A DNA stretch of 64,000 nucleotides from Hyposmocoma kahamanoa (GCF_003589595.1 NW_020653391.1:4856578-4920577), one strand, 5' to 3'. Positions 21,215 to 33,536 are shown, numbered from the stretch's first letter. The notes: generated by a model not told the origin, from the letters alone. Translations and numbers: made by a program.

Positions 21215-23098
21215 ACCTTTGGAAAATACAGACCTAGTTTAGGTGTGAAATTATTTAGTAAATTTAGTTTTTTTTTTAAATGTGCCCAAGTCAGACGTAC
21301 CGAGGTTGGTTCCGGACCGCACCAATAGCTATTAAAATTTAAAAATTCGTGAAAACCAAAACACTTCTCGTTTTCTAATTTAAATAAAGACACTCAATGA
21401 ATGCAACCGCTCTTACCAGTACCCAACTAATTACATGTTTAAATAGTTAGATCTGATTTCATCTTCTTGCACTTGCCGATATCCACGAGAAAGTATTCGA
21501 GTGATACTATTTATAACCAGGGCCCTCACAGTGAACATTATTGTACTTAAATGAATTAAAACTTCAAACAATTTCCCTTTATCTCAATATTTACAGAGTA
21601 ATTCAATAAAATGTACCAACCCAGTGACGTCAAAGCGTGCGTCATAACGCAAAGTAGGTCAGCCAAGGACGTAGAGCGCATGGAACAGCCTTCACCCGGC
21701 TGTATATCAGGTAGCTTACTACGCCTAAGATAATATTATATTACTAGTGGTATAGATTTGTGTTTATTTATTATTAATATATATATATATTAGAGATATA
21801 TATCTCTCTCTCAATAACTTTTCATAAAGTACTTTTGCGGTACTCGGTACAAGTAAGGAAAATTACAAATTGCTATAATTTATTTTAAAAAAACTAACGA
21901 GTTTTCGGTGCTTTTCTTTTTTATACCCAAAAAATTATTTTTGTAATTAAAATGTTTTTAAAATCTTATTTCAAATTTTGGATGAAAACACAGGTACGCA
22001 TAAGAGACACCGTGTGGCTTCAGAACGCTATGGTAGACTATTTTTGGCTTATAACAGTCCAATTGATATAAGTAAAACCACATCAACCAAAAAACACATT
22101 TAAATTGTAAAACAAATAGTTGCATTTCAAGAATTATGCCCAAATTTAAGTACTTAAGTTTTTACTTGTTACACTATTGTTTTCAATGTTTATTATAATC
22201 GCGTGAAAAATTTATCCAGTCTTTTAAATTATGAACTATGTTCTGCAACGGAATTCCAGCTGAAAAATGTAAACAAAGGTCATCCCATTACAAAAGAAAT
22301 ACTTTTATATATATTATTATCATTAATTTTATTGAGTAAGGTGTTTTAATATAGGCCGTAATTGTAGAAAGCCCTTGTTATGTTGTACGTGTTTGTTCTT
22401 AAGATTTAAAACAGAACAACATGTTATTCAATTTATCTTACAAGCCAACTATTCTCAACTATTATAAAAAGTAAACAAACGGCGGCAGAGTTCACGGGAA
22501 GCGGATGTACCCCTCCACCGCGGTTCCCTCGCTTCCTTTTTACTTGCTTTTCATATCCTGGCAAAATCTATTTACCATATCAAATGAACCGATCGATAAT
22601 GCATCCAACCTATGTTGTGTAAATGTAAGTACATCCCATTTCCAGGAATGAGGAAAGTTTTCTTTGTTATTTTGCCAAACCGCATCGTGCTACCATCATC
22701 AGTCATTTGTGACACTAACATTATACACCCTTTTGCTAAAACAAAAAAAAACGGGCGCCTAAGAGTGTAAGTTATTTCACTCTGTCTCCTGCAGTTAATT
22801 TGATTATTTAAGTAAATCCTCAGAATCTTATGAATGAATATACGGAAAGTAGTTTCAGTTGTCATTTTTTATTTTTAGAAAATATTGTTCAAGTTTAAGC
22901 CGACAATAGAATAGGTACTCGTCAATTAAAAGAAAATGTAAAGATTTTTGTTTTTTTTTTAAAGTGCAAAGGATAAATGCTACAATTTAGTAATGAGTGT
23001 GGTCTCCTCTTGTTATAAGCACAGCAGTATTTTAGGCATGCTTTCGGGGATATTACTTATGGCCTCTTGTGGAATATGTGCAATAATAATAATCCATG
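21215..23098. other. Intron 1 segment, mostly unassigned
   Basis: AT-rich. It contains a short AT/TC microsatellite at about 21778-21812 and an AGAGACACCGTGTGGCTTC fragment at 22006 that resembles family M. No gene is seen. Confidence 0.45.
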
Positions 23099-23326
23099 GT
23101 AGTACCTTACCTTTTTCTGTCGCCAAGCAGTAATGTTAGCATAATTGTGTTCCGGTTGTGAAGGGTGAGAGTGCTGATGAAATTACAGGCACATGGGACT
23201 TGTCAACTTATGTCTCAGAGTGCTCCTGAGATCTTACGATTTAAAACTCTGAGTGGCACTGCAACTGTTATGGATACCATCAGGCGCAAGGCTTGTTCGT
23301 CCCGTAACTTAATATTATAAAAAAAG
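23099..23326 (-). repeat. Family B copy
   Basis: AGTACCTTACCTTTTTCTGT, AAGCAGTAATGTTAGCAT, GAAATTACAGGCACATGGGA, CTCTGAGTGGCACTGCAACT and a TATTATAAAAAAA end, in reverse orientation. Confidence 0.7.
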
Positions 23327-23479
23327 TGTTCCCTCTCCGCGGTTATGACAGTCTTTAGCACCCAAATGTTTTTTTGATTTTTTTTTATTTATTTATTTTC
23401 AGGTTACAAATACATACCCTATAGGCTAACATACATAACAATATAATAAAAGACTAATTACTAATTATTATCACGTATA

Positions 23480-23830
23480 ATCTGCGACGTGTGACGCAAC
23501 TTGGGTGTCAGGTAGCCGACCTCGGAAATGTCAGTACACGACACCCTTCGGTCAAAACTCCTCCTTCATGAAGGTCGACAGATGTTGAGTTGATAGGTAC
23601 TCTCACCACAAATGATTTAAAATTCACGTTGTGGCGGGACCCCTACTGCTCGACCCTCAGGGTTACGTTGGTTTTCACTCATAAATACTCCACAATATCC
23701 GCAGACTTTGTGGAGTAATGAAGCCGTGTCACGTATATGTTGCCGGTATCGCTGGACACAGTAAATGATTAGGGCCAGTCGGGGCGATGTCTCTAAGGTT
23801 ACGGCTGGTGTACTTCTTTTCCGTTCCACC
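23480..23830 (-). pseudogene. Retrotransposon ORF1-like fragment, broken
   Basis: On the minus strand: RLHYSTKSADIVEYL, a stop, VKTNVTLRVEQ, a stop, then SRHNVNFKSFVVRVP. It is related to 7519-7765 (shared RLHYSTK and RHNVNF..FVVR strings). Several stops and frame changes show it is dead. Confidence 0.5.
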
Positions 23831-23849
23831 TTTTTGAAACCGTCCTCGT

Positions 23850-24095
23850 TCGACTTTACCAGCTCATCGTTTCAGAATGTCTCAGACATGCTTAATCGGA
23901 TTGAGATCGGGATTTTGAACTGACCTATCCAAACGAACGGGTTCCAACCTCTTGCATAACGCATCCAATCGCCAGAACGGTGGGCGATGCGTCGTCATCG
24001 ATAAACATTGAATCTTCTCCAAGGACAGTTAAAGTGTGTACGTACCAGTGTGCATTCAACGTGCCATTTTCGACGAAGACTATCTTCGTTATGGA
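23850..24095 (-). pseudogene. Tc1-like transposase C-terminal remnant
   Basis: The decayed minus-strand reading contains VENGTLNAHWYV, a DDD-like FIDDDASPT block and, near the end, QNPDLNPI(K)HV followed by stops. NGTLNA.RY, DNARPH and SPDLNPIEH are landmarks of Tc1-family DDE transposases. Only the C-terminal third is present. Confidence 0.65.
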
Positions 24096-24136
24096 CAGGC
24101 GCATGGCTTGTTCGTCCCGTTACTTAGTATTATAAA

Positions 24137-24255
24137 AAAAATTTCGAGAGTTTGGGTGTAATTTGTGGTTCTGTGTCCATGGCACCTGCGATACAAGGTT
24201 TCCCTGGGGGCTATAAGTGTGTGCGTCATTTATTTTTATTTATTTATATAATCAC
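24137..24255 (+). mobile_element. Family A SINE 3' fragment
   Basis: GAGAGTTTGGGTGTAATTTG, CCATGGCACCTGCGATACAA and a GTGTGTGCGTCATTTATTTT tail without the tRNA-like head. It follows directly on a family B fragment (24089-24136). Confidence 0.6.
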
Positions 24256-24531
24256 GCTAGTCTCCCACCACACACACCAAGGGTAGGCAGCGACTATGAA
24301 CATCAAACTGCTACGCTCCTGACAAACCTCCTTCGCCTACTCCACTTCCATCAGTCTGTTCAAACATGTTTATTCTTGATACTTTTAACCAGGCTTTTTT
24401 AAGGACATCCCCAATCTGTTCATGATTTGCACGCTGAGATCAAAGTTAAAGTCAAATAATCTATAATCCATAAGTAAGCAAATTAGACTTGAAATCGTCA
24501 TAGTGATTAAACTGTACTGCTCATACTTAGG

Positions 24532-24776
24532 GAAGTACCTTACCTATTTCTGCTCCTAAGCAGTAATGTCAGCATTACTGTGCTCTGGTTTTGAAGGGTA
24601 AGGGTGCTGGTAAAATTACAGGCACAAGAGACTCAGGGTGACGGGCGTAGAGGCATTGCCCTTCAAATCTTTGCGGTTTAAAGCTCTGAGTGGCACTGCA
24701 ACGTTATGGACAGGGTGTAGCTTACCATCAGGTGCACAACTTGTTCGTCACACCACTTGATATTATAAAAAAAGTC
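24532..24776 (-). repeat. Family B copy
   Basis: AAGTACCTTACCTATTTCTG to ACTTGATATTATAAAAAAAG in reverse orientation; nearly full length but without the CTCCTTGTGAAAGAG end. Confidence 0.7.
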
Positions 24777-25358
24777 AAATTCCCCTGAGAAGAATGAAAC
24801 TCTAGACATTGCTCTTTGTATACATTTATATACATTTATCATTACAATATTCAATTTTAACATCTTAGATGGAGAATACCTGCAAGAGCTAAACGGGTCA
24901 TTGCCACCGATTTTTGACATCCTAATACGCAGGAGCTCCATAGTAATAACCTTTAGCATAAAGTTTTTGTTTTACTATAGTTGTAAACCTCTTCCCACGC
25001 CTCAATACAAATTCGCTTTATAAATTTGTACCGTCAATCTATCAACATTCATTATATCTACATGACCAAACCATCGACGTATATCCCTCGCTATTGGTAC
25101 TGGTTATTTGACACATTAATGTTAGCTATGGACAGTATTTGGGGTGGCACCCCCTTCATTAGTCTGGTAAGCATAATACACGCTATTCCCTAGTTGTATA
25201 CCAGGTAATTAGTTCGATTGATCGGCACCAGCAAAAGGACGCCTGTCAAAGTGAGGCGTGTTACATATAAATAATAAAGTTTACTTTACAAATGAATCTA
25301 CATGTTTTGTATGACACCAAGGGACGGGACGAACTAAGTCCTGCATCTAATTGTATGT

Positions 25359-25578
25359 AATAATATAATAATAATGACGCACACACTCATAGCCCCGCAC
25401 GAAGGAAACCCTGTACGTCGGGTGCCATGGAACACACACATAGACAACTACAAATTACAACCCAAACTCATGAGATAAATAAATGTAGGCCTTACAAATA
25501 TTTTTCCCGGCCAGGGAATCGAATCCAGAACCTCTGCGTGGCAGCCCAGCATGGTAACCGTTCGGCCACGGAGGCAGT
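25359..25578 (-). mobile_element. Family A tRNA-derived SINE
   Basis: Plus-strand order is TAATAATAATGACGCACACA, CCCGCACGAAGGAAACCCTG, then GGGAATCGAATCC (inverse box B) and CCGTTCGGCCACGGAGGCAG (inverse box A region). Near full length. Confidence 0.8.
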
Positions 25579-25579
25579 T

Positions 25580-25813
25580 ACATAACTGTCCATAGCAATT
25601 GCATAGGGCTTTAAATCGCGAAAATGTGAGGGGCACTGCTAACGCAACCGCCACCCTGAGACGTAAGTTAACTAGTCCTAAGTGAGTGTAATTTCGCCAG
25701 CACCCTTCCGCTTCAAAACCGGAACGCAGTAATGCTTACATTATTGCTTGGCAACAGAAAGGTGGCAGTACTTCCCTGGAGGAACTCTTTCACAGGGAGC
25801 TCTACTTCTACTA
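25580..25813 (+). repeat. Family B copy
   Basis: TGTCCATAGCAATTGCAT through CGCCACCCTGAGACGTAAG to ACTCTTTCACAGGGAGCTCT. It abuts the family A SINE at 25578 head to head. Confidence 0.65.
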
Positions 25814-26464
25814 AATAAACTATAAAAGTTTATTTATAGATGGAAGATTATATTCTAAATTCCGCTTTCAGCTTACATTCTGCCCCAACCCTGTCTCGGC
25901 CACGCAACACGAACAATAACAATGTGGTTATTGTCCGTAACTAACCCAGTCCCACTGAGTCTTTAGACTTGTTGAACAACAAAACCATTATTACATTATT
26001 AAAACATCAACATAGACTGTCCGTACTACCCGACCAATCAACTGATTAAAGGTATTTTGTCCAAAAGTTTGCCATTCAATTAGTTCCCAAATGTTTTAGA
26101 CGACAAGCTTTGAAGTTATGAAACATGCGATTGTAAACTTAATTGGTGTTTATTTAAGCTTTTCAGTTTTGTTTTTTTTTTATATATAATTTGTTTAATC
26201 GAAGAAATAAAATATTAAAGTTCATGACTAACCAAACAACTCAATGATTGTTAATAATCAGAAAGAGTTCGGGGAGGCCTAGCACAACAGGGCGCGACTA
26301 GGGCACAGATTACAGAATATAACTAGGGCGATAGCGACAAAAAGTGCGACATACTGCCATTCTCGCATAGAGATCTCGTGCTTTATGTCGCTCTCGCTCA
26401 AGTCGAGCCCTGTCGTGCCAGCTCTACAGGGAAGTACTGCCACCTTACTTATTTCTGTCATGAA

Positions 26465-26612
26465 AACTCGGACCCACTTCGGATATCGCTTGTGCACTAA
26501 GTCCGATTTAAATCCGAGTAAATACGACTATCGCCTGTACACCTGGAGATAAAATGACACTTCGGATACCTGTGACATTTCGGACTGTCATTTCTCGGAT
26601 TCCTAGCTATAA
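26465..26612 (-). mobile_element. Family D copy without C
   Basis: CGGACCCACTTCGGATATCG, TTGTGCACTAAGTCCGATTT, GTACACCTGGAGATAAAATG and TCATTTCTCGGATTC match D at 17999 and 39863 in reverse; no C MITE at the usual junction. A short family B piece precedes it (26426-26462). Confidence 0.55.
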
Positions 26613-27281
26613 TTCCAGAAACGATCGACATGGAAGCAATCCATCGAAACTGTGCAATAAACGATTAAATGAATAAATAAATAAAAATTAAAAAAATAAC
26701 GAACATCGTTAGAGACACCGTGTGTCTTTAGGATGCGTGACGGTTATCTCAAAGGTTGCCAGATAATTGAACTTTGAAGACAAATCGTTTTCCAAAGTAG
26801 GTACCTACTACGTTTCACTAACCGGTATAATGTTCAACGGTGTTGACCAAACTTCCATAACTCACTCATAATTAGGACTATATATTTATATGTAGCCGTA
26901 CCCTCGCCCTTGATTATGATGGAGTAGAGTCAATAGAAATACTCATTAATCAATTTATGTACACAAAAGCTAACGACTATTTTTATAGCTGTATATTTTA
27001 TTTAATTAAATAAACCAAAGATCGACTGAAATTGATAAAGCTTGCTGATTTTGGAAGAACCCTACGGTACCAATGCGTATTTAATCGACCGTTTGAAACA
27101 ATACAAAGTTTTCTTGTGATTCCCTTACGAACTGGTTCTCTGTTCTGTATCTTTCAATCGTGAAGATGTTTTCCTCTCCATTTATTTTTCTTCTGCTATC
27201 GTCTAGCGATGCGCGACTTTGAATGTTACTAATACTAATCATCCGAATGGGAAAATCATTCGCCTATAAGTCGAATCCAAG

Positions 27282-27291
27282 NNNNNNNNNN
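27282..27291. other. Assembly gap (10 N)
   Basis: Ten undetermined bases. The sequence on the two sides is unrelated (TAAGTCGAATCCAAG before, ACGACCATGAGGAAGTTGAC after, the latter inside a family B copy), so the true gap size is unknown. Confidence 0.99.
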
Positions 27292-27299
27292 ACGACCAT

Positions 27300-27425
27300 G
27301 AGGAAGTTGACAAGTCCCATGTGCCTATTACTAATTTCCTATTAATTTCACCAGCACCCTTACCCTTCACAACCAGAATACAGTCGGAGTTGCTTGCATT
27401 TCGCCAAGCGGTTAGGCTGCCGATG
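27300..27425 (+). repeat. Family B fragment at the gap edge
   Basis: AAGTTGACAAGTCCCATGTG and ACCAGCACCCTTACCCTTCA, then GCCAAGCGGTTAGGCTGCCG, with the 5' part lost in or before the gap. Confidence 0.5.
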
Positions 27426-27439
27426 GAGGATCCTCGCTA

Positions 27440-28115
27440 CAGAAAGTGCGACATCTTGAGCGACTCACGCTCCTCCCTGGACGCACCCTCTGATTAACGA
27501 GGTCAAATCGAGTCTATCGCGAGCGGCCAGACAGGGTAGCAGCGTCAAGCTCTGGTGGGTGCGCGCTCACGTTGGCACTGTCGGCGACGAGCGCGCGGAC
27601 GAGCTCGTCAAACATGCTACCCTCTATAAGAAAACGGCTGCAGACTACGACAGATTCCCTCTTTCGTACACCAACGAACCTTGAACGCCTGACGAGAGGA
27701 GTATTCCGCGTCTGCAAAAAGTAGCATTACCAAATTGTTTTTTCCGGACATACGCCAGGCGTACCGAGTTATCGGGAAAATTGGCGTATCCTACTTGCTG
27801 ACTCAGGCGTGGACTGGTCACAGCGGGAACGCCGCGTACATCCATCGGTTCAGATGCTGCGATGACCCTAGATGCCTGTGCTTCCCAGAAGCCGCACAGA
27901 CGCTAGAAACATGTCCTGAGCGAATGCCCTGTATTCGGTGCCAAGGTTGCAGGTTGAATTCGAGGTCGACGAGAAACTCTCGACCTCGACTTGGAGCGCC
28001 CTCCTGACAGGGAAGCTTTCAGGACCGAAATTAGCCGACTTCTGTGTGGTAATTATGAAAGCAGTAGCGCAGGTCAACAAGGCGAAAACAAAGCCTCCAT
28101 AGTACGGAGGGAACA
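27440..28115 (+). pseudogene. R1-clade LINE remnant (RNase H and C-terminal region)
   Basis: The plus strand reads VKLWWVRAHVGTVGDERADE and LVKHATLYKKTAADYDRFPL SYT in one frame, then a stop. After frame changes come FFPDIRQAYRVIGKIG and LTQAWTGHSGNAAYIHRFRC with a cysteine-rich end. HVGT.G(N/D)ERADELA is the RNase H motif and LTGHG....YLHRF is the conserved C-terminal block of R1-like non-LTR retrotransposons. Multiple stops show inactivity. CpG content is higher than around it, as expected for coding-derived sequence. Confidence 0.7.
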
Positions 28116-28482
28116 TAGTGGGCGAAATTATTAGCTAAATTGTGACGCAATATTTTATTCGATAAATTTTTTTACACTGATTTACACTATTTTATTATTT
28201 TTTACAATTTTCTGACATTATTATTATTTTAACAATTTTACAAATGACTTTATACAATTTAGATTAATTAAAAACATGGATTTTATTTTACTTCAATTTT
28301 TAATTTTTAATGTTGACAATTTTTATTTTTACAAAAATATAATGCTAGTTAGATAATCAAAACCATATACATATAAATAAATATATAACACATAGTGCAT
28401 AAAAAAAGTAGAATAATAATAAAAAAAACAAAGAAACATACATAGAAAATACATATATTCAAGGAGGAAGGAAGAAAAAAAA

Positions 28483-28542
28483 ACCGGAACACAGTAATAC
28501 TGATATTACTACTTGGCGGCAGAAATAGGTAAGGTGGCAGTG
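28483..28542 (+). repeat. Family B fragment
   Basis: CCGGAACACAGTAATACTGA to AGAAATAGGTAAGGTGGCAG only. Confidence 0.55.
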
Positions 28543-30367
28543 ACGATTCTTGCGAGTGACTATTAATTATTCTCGATAAATATAAAAATATTTTGATTGA
28601 AAAGTCATATTACAAAATTGAAAACTACGTGTTAGATAAAGATGTATGGAAAGACGGCACGCCTCTACATTTCACATAAATTTGATTCAAAGTGTATTTA
28701 TTCCATAGCATTTAAATTTATTTGAAAAAAGCAATCCCTTGAGTTTCTTGCTCGTTCTTCTCAGAGAAGTCAGCGTAGTGAACGAGCAGTAGCTTAAATG
28801 TGACTTTTTTTTATTTTACTTATGGAATAAACGATTCTTTGACTTTGACTTTGCCCGACTACTTGAGATCATCTTCTCATTACTTAGCGAATACAAGGCA
28901 CAAAACCGGCAAAAAACACGTTCTCGATACTTTCCCGCACGAAATCACCAAAATAGCTACAAATGCCTCGCGTGTGCGTCGCCAAACAAAAATAACGACA
29001 AACATTATTTGCACCATGACTATTACGCATCGTTTTAATACTTCTCAACATTGGTATAATAAGCCCACATCTACAAAATGGCAACTTTCAAGAGAGGGTA
29101 TTGGCTAGTTTCACGGCTATACATACGGTCCGTACGGACTGTCCGCCTGCAGGCCATCCGCATGCGTAGAATCAGCAGTGCTCTTAATCGAGTATTTAAT
29201 TTAGTGCGGATATTCATAGAAGACAGTCGCCTATAATCAACGCATGGGTGGCTTATGCGGAGATCACGCGGAGTGTATTCCGTACGGAGCAATCCGCATC
29301 ACTGTAAAACGATAGCTAAGGCCACACTTGTTACTCCGCGCGGACGGACCGCAAATAAATTCACACTGCTCAGAAACCAATCTAACACGTGGCGACTTTT
29401 AGCAGCAATGCAAACGCGCGTAAAGGTAGACGATTAGAGACTGCATCGCCACTGCATCGCGTTTGCATCGCAGCTAAATGCCATAAGTAACCGGTCTAAA
29501 GATTCTACGAACGAAATTAGTCGTTAACTTTTTTCGTTATAATATTTTACGTACACATAATTTGTTTCATTCAGTTTGTATTATTTTTATGACTGTCATA
29601 TGATAGCCCTTTGGATGTATGATAACATACGACTTTTTCCCACGATATCAACCTTGTAAATAAACAGAATATGCATACGCGTGCCTCCGGTACAGAATTG
29701 TCTTGTGGGGCCATGGTACCGACGTAAACGACCTCTTCGTAATTTAAAAAAAATGCAATCGTATAATATTACGTCAATATGTACGTCAGAGAGTCTCCTT
29801 CAGACCACGCTTTGCAAACCTAACACTCTACTTTCTATAGAAGCGAATAGAAGAGTTTTTGTTAGATTGAGAGTTCTGAGAAAAATAAATGTTCTGTCAC
29901 TAGTCAGCCACCTGTAACTTCTAATTAGAATATTTAGTATGTAATAATATATTTAGTATGTTTCGTTGTGTTTTTATTTTTTAAGATTAGATAAGTCAAT
30001 GTATACTTATACGAGTATATTGCAACACCCTAACAGTATCCATGTTTGTACAAGATACATTTCTCTGTGATATCTATGATGCAATTAAATAAACACATTT
30101 TTGTTCTGGGTCTGCCCTCCGAAAAAGTATATAGCCACGCTTTCGAATTCGGAATAGAGGCAATATATTTACCTAAATTCCAATTGTGCCGATCTGTCAC
30201 TATTTTAATTTTTTCCTAGGTATGAAGTTACCGCAAGAGAAAAGTAGATTTTCTTTAATTTCATTTTTTTATACAATATTTTCTCGGTTTTGAGTTTTTG
30301 TTACAAGTGCCCTTTCAACTAACGGCGGCAGAATACACAAAGACCGCATAATACCTCTCTATAATCT
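28543..30367. other. Intron 1 segment, mostly unassigned
   Basis: Contains a GC-richer patch with CCGCATGCG, GCGGAGATCACGCGGAGT and GGCCACACTTGTTACTCCGC around 29110-29360 that looks like one end of a TIR element. The AAGATTCTACGAACGAAATT stretch at 29499 is also seen at about 43032. No gene was found. Confidence 0.4.
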
Positions 30368-30705
30368 CGGAATAATTGTATAGTATTTTGCTCTTTAAAC
30401 CGTCACGCGTCCTGAGACACACGGTGTCCCTAACAATTTTATATTGTAGCGTTGTAGAGCCACGCGTTGCCATATTTTCATTCTCCGCCGTGAACTTTGA
30501 AAGTATATATAAAACTACCGAGATTGGTCGTCTTTCGAATTTTAATCGTGGTAGTGGATGGTCGATATAGTCCACTTGGAAAACAATGTTAGGTGTTACG
30601 TCAGTGGTTAGTGTGGATGAGACTTTAGAACGTGACTTGGGTAAAGTAATGTGCAGTCCTAAGATAAGAATGAAGCAAACGAGGGTTGTTGATAGTCGCC
30701 GCCCG
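30368..30705 (+). repeat. Family M+N repeat
   Basis: M (30368-30575: GGAATAATTGTATAGTATTT, ACACGGTGTCCCTAA, CCATATTTTCATTCTCCGCC) and N (30586-30705: TTACGTCAGTGGTTA, GATGAGACTTTAGAACGTGA, AGAATGAAGCAAACGAG) lie in the same order as at 44238-44460 and 45257-45375, and both pairs are followed by a C MITE. Confidence 0.6.
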
Positions 30706-30711
30706 CCGTGC

Positions 30712-30881
30712 CTGGGGTTCTACTCCCGTCCAACATCCGACCGAAACAATTACTGTCAAATAAGTAATACTCGAGTCGAATATGAAGCTTCATTCGCATC
30801 ATGCGTCTTTTAAATTGGTCGAATTACTTATTTGACAATAATTGTTTCGGACGGATGTCAGAAGACGGGAGTGGATCTCCT
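30712..30881. mobile_element. Family C palindromic MITE
   Basis: GAAACAATTACTGTCAAATA and its near inverse with the AAGCTTCATTCGCATCATGC loop; the ends (TGGGGTTCTACTCCCGTC) are diverged. Confidence 0.7.
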
Positions 30882-31174
30882 GTACTGAGTGACTGCGCTG
30901 TCAGAGCTTTGGCGTTACCGCAGTTTTCGTCGAGTCACTGCCGCGGAAGCTCATGATTAAGGACCACGGACTGGTTCGAAACATGTCGACCAAAAATAGA
31001 ATTATTTGTAAAGCATATGTAGTGTAAATTGGAATGTTTTTTTGGAGAAAAATAAAAAGTAAGGTAATTAAAGACGAAATACTTTCATGGATTTCTCATA
31101 GATAGCTACGGCTAATAAGTTATTGAAAACCAAATACAAAGATCCGGCAAAAGCACATAGAAAAATTCGTGATG

Positions 31175-31278
31175 TCCCCTGGTTTGTGGTTTAGTTGGCA
31201 TGGCGTCTATCACGGTTTGCTAGGACACGTCTGTTCCGGCCAGATCGAAAGAATTGTTTCTAAGTGTTCTATTATTGT
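31175..31278 (+). mobile_element. Family P SINE fragment
   Basis: GTTTAGTTGGCATGGCGTCT, CACGGTTTGCTAGGACACGT and TTCCGGCCAGATCGAAAGAA align with 16920-17040. It ends where the next element begins. Confidence 0.5.
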
Positions 31279-32369
31279 ATTAGCGTAAAACCGGGGTAGA
31301 TGGCCATAGTTTTTTCTAAACGCTGTCAAAATCAAATTTTAGATATTACATTGCAACTCTTTATTTGTTAGTTGAGCTTTGAACAATTAACTATTAATTA
31401 TTGACCTTAAAATTAGTTTTTAAAAAAATTACGATTGTGCCATTTCTTCCGGGTGTGATGACCATAGCACTATGGGTAAGATGGCCAGTAATTATTTCTA
31501 GACTTAGATAGATCTTTTATTTGGTGTTTTGTTTTCTAAGTCTTCTTTTTTCTTTGTGTCGTCAAATTGTCAGTTTTCGTGAACCCAAAAGTGGCTCACG
31601 ACGCATTGGAGCCAGTTTTCGATGAGGGGGTTTCATAGCCTCAGCAACTTTAATAGCTATCGAGTTCTTAATGAAATGTAACAATTTTTCCAGATTTAAA
31701 CCGCGTTTTTCAAACAAACCAAAGTTTGGGGCCCTTTACAAGTATTGAGACATTTCCTAAGCATTAATAGCTGCTGTTAGCATCAGCTAAGGAAGCACCA
31801 GTGCAATTCCCTCTCATTGCGGCTACCTTTCTTTTGTATTTAGTAGGCATCTAAAACAAGTTCGAAAATAAATAAATTATTTTATTAATATTTTACACCT
31901 ATGTATGATTGGTATAAGTTGGTCATATGGCCGTCTTACACCAATTTTTATTGGCCATCTATCCTAATATTCTTAATGCAATATTCTTATACAATAAAGA
32001 TTCTTATTCTTATTCCGGGAGAGGTAGTCACACTTAAAATTTAAACAAGAAAAAACATGACACGTGAAATTTTGAGCTTATAGCATTATTGGATGTGGCT
32101 ATAGCTAAGCGATAAATACAAAAATAATCCATATTTTGAAAGAATAACTATATTGTAGTGTAAAACATGTATCCTTTAAAAAAAATTAGCATTTCTCAAA
32201 ACAATTAACAAGGTTTTTACTTACTTTTCTTTTCTTTTGAAAAGAATATTCGACGAACACGATGCGAACTGAGCAATAACTATCGCCATCCAGTTAGCAG
32301 ATCATTGAAATATTGCGATTGGTCATCTGCCCTCTGTGAATGGCCCTCTACCCCGGTTTTACCCTAATA
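31279..32369. mobile_element. TIR element of about 1.1 kb (family S)
   Basis: The left end TATTAGCGTAAAACCGGGGT and right-end inverse TATTAGGGTAAAACCGGGGT match over about 30 bases including TAGA-GGCCAT. The interior repeats GTAAGATGGCCAG/GGCCATCTATCC-like motifs. TA flanks suggest a Tc1/mariner-type duplication, which is uncertain. It contains a family E fragment. Confidence 0.65.
31664..31765 (+). mobile_element. Family E partial copy
   Basis: TAACAATTTTTCCAGATTTA, CGCGTTTTTCAAACAAACC and GGGGCCCTTTACA; the second arm is absent. Confidence 0.55.
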
Positions 32370-32459
32370 ATTATAACAAACTAGTGGAGTAATTAAAAAA
32401 AAATTGAATATCATGGTGGTTAAACATTCTGACATTCAATAAACATTTTATAAGGTAAT

Positions 32460-32885
32460 TAATTAATAACTTTTGTAACAATAGTGAAAAATAGGGTGGT
32501 TTGCATTAATATTAGACACAACTGGTTGATGATTGTACCATCTCAGTCACCCGTGACCATGGAACCTGTAAAGGGCCCGATACGTTGGTTTGTTTGAAGA
32601 AACAACTATGCGCGATTTAGGGGTCTCCTCTCGATCTCCGTCTGACATCCGTCCAAAACAATTACTGCCAAATAAGCAATACTTGACCAAATGCAAAGAC
32701 GCATGATGCGAATGAAGCTTCATACTTGACAATTATCTTTTAATTTTGTCGAATATTACTTATTTGACAGTAATTGTTTCGGACGGATGTCGGACGGAGA
32801 TCGAGAGTAGACCCCCTGATCCGAGAAAATAGCTTCATTTCCTATATCTGACAATCGCGAAAACCTAATAACTCGATAATATAAT
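32460..32885 (+). mobile_element. Family E element interrupted by a family C MITE
   Basis: Centre and right half of E: CACCCGTGACCATGGAACCT, GTAAAGGGCCCGATACGTTG, CGCGATTTA, then C, then AGAAAATAGCTTCATTTCCT and ACAATCGCGAAAACC. The part before 32525 matches in reverse the central segment of the copy at 63355, so E has a larger central region that most copies lack. Confidence 0.65.
32620..32815. mobile_element. Family C palindromic MITE
   Basis: GGGGTCTCCTCTCGATCTCC to the inverse GGAGATCGAGAGTAGACCCC, with a second GTCGGACGGA repeat on the arm. Inserted in the CGCGATTTAAATCCGG arm of E. Confidence 0.8.
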
Positions 32886-33536
32886 AACCCTATTAAAATT
32901 AAATAAAAATATAAATTTATGAAATTATTAATAAATTTTTTTTAATTATGAAAATGACCAAAAAACTATTGGTGTTATAATAGTTATTTATTATGCCTTG
33001 GAACTTTGGCTCCAAAGTTGTTGTTTGTCGCGAGTGCTTGTTTTGAAACGAAGGAATCGCTTGCTCAGGTTTCAGGCCAAGATTGAATCACGAGGAAAGC
33101 GAGTGATTCGAAAATAGAATCCTGAGCGTAGCGAGGGTTTCAAAACAAATTTGCTGCTGAGCGAAACACAACTTTTCACCTCACTATAGCGGGGAAAATG
33201 GTAGATGAAAGAAAAACAGTTGAACTTTACAACAGCAGTTTTTTTAATTAAAAAAATTTAATTAAAAAACTTTATCCTCCGGTGCTTTCTGAATTACACT
33301 TCATAAATTTTTATTCTTGCTTGTATTTTTATTTTATTTGATTATGTGATTATTGAAATTATTTTAGTTCTTCGACGAATTAAAATAATTTAATAAACAC
33401 AATTTAATATCATTGTCAATTTAATGTAAACAATTATTAGAATAAAATATACCAACGGATTTATATTATATAAATAAGTAACGTACGGCAAATCGCGTAG
33501 TTAAACGTGTCATTTTACGTCACGTCATTGTCACAT

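Noticed and set aside
27735..28007. Cysteine-rich 90-codon plus-strand frame
   Set aside because: It is part of a decayed R1-like retrotransposon with stops and frame changes on both sides.
32990..33180. Repeated TCGCGAGTGC / AAAGCGAGTGATTCG wording suggesting a regulatory array
   Set aside because: Only one copy in the window and no clear unit; probably a piece of an unlisted repeat.
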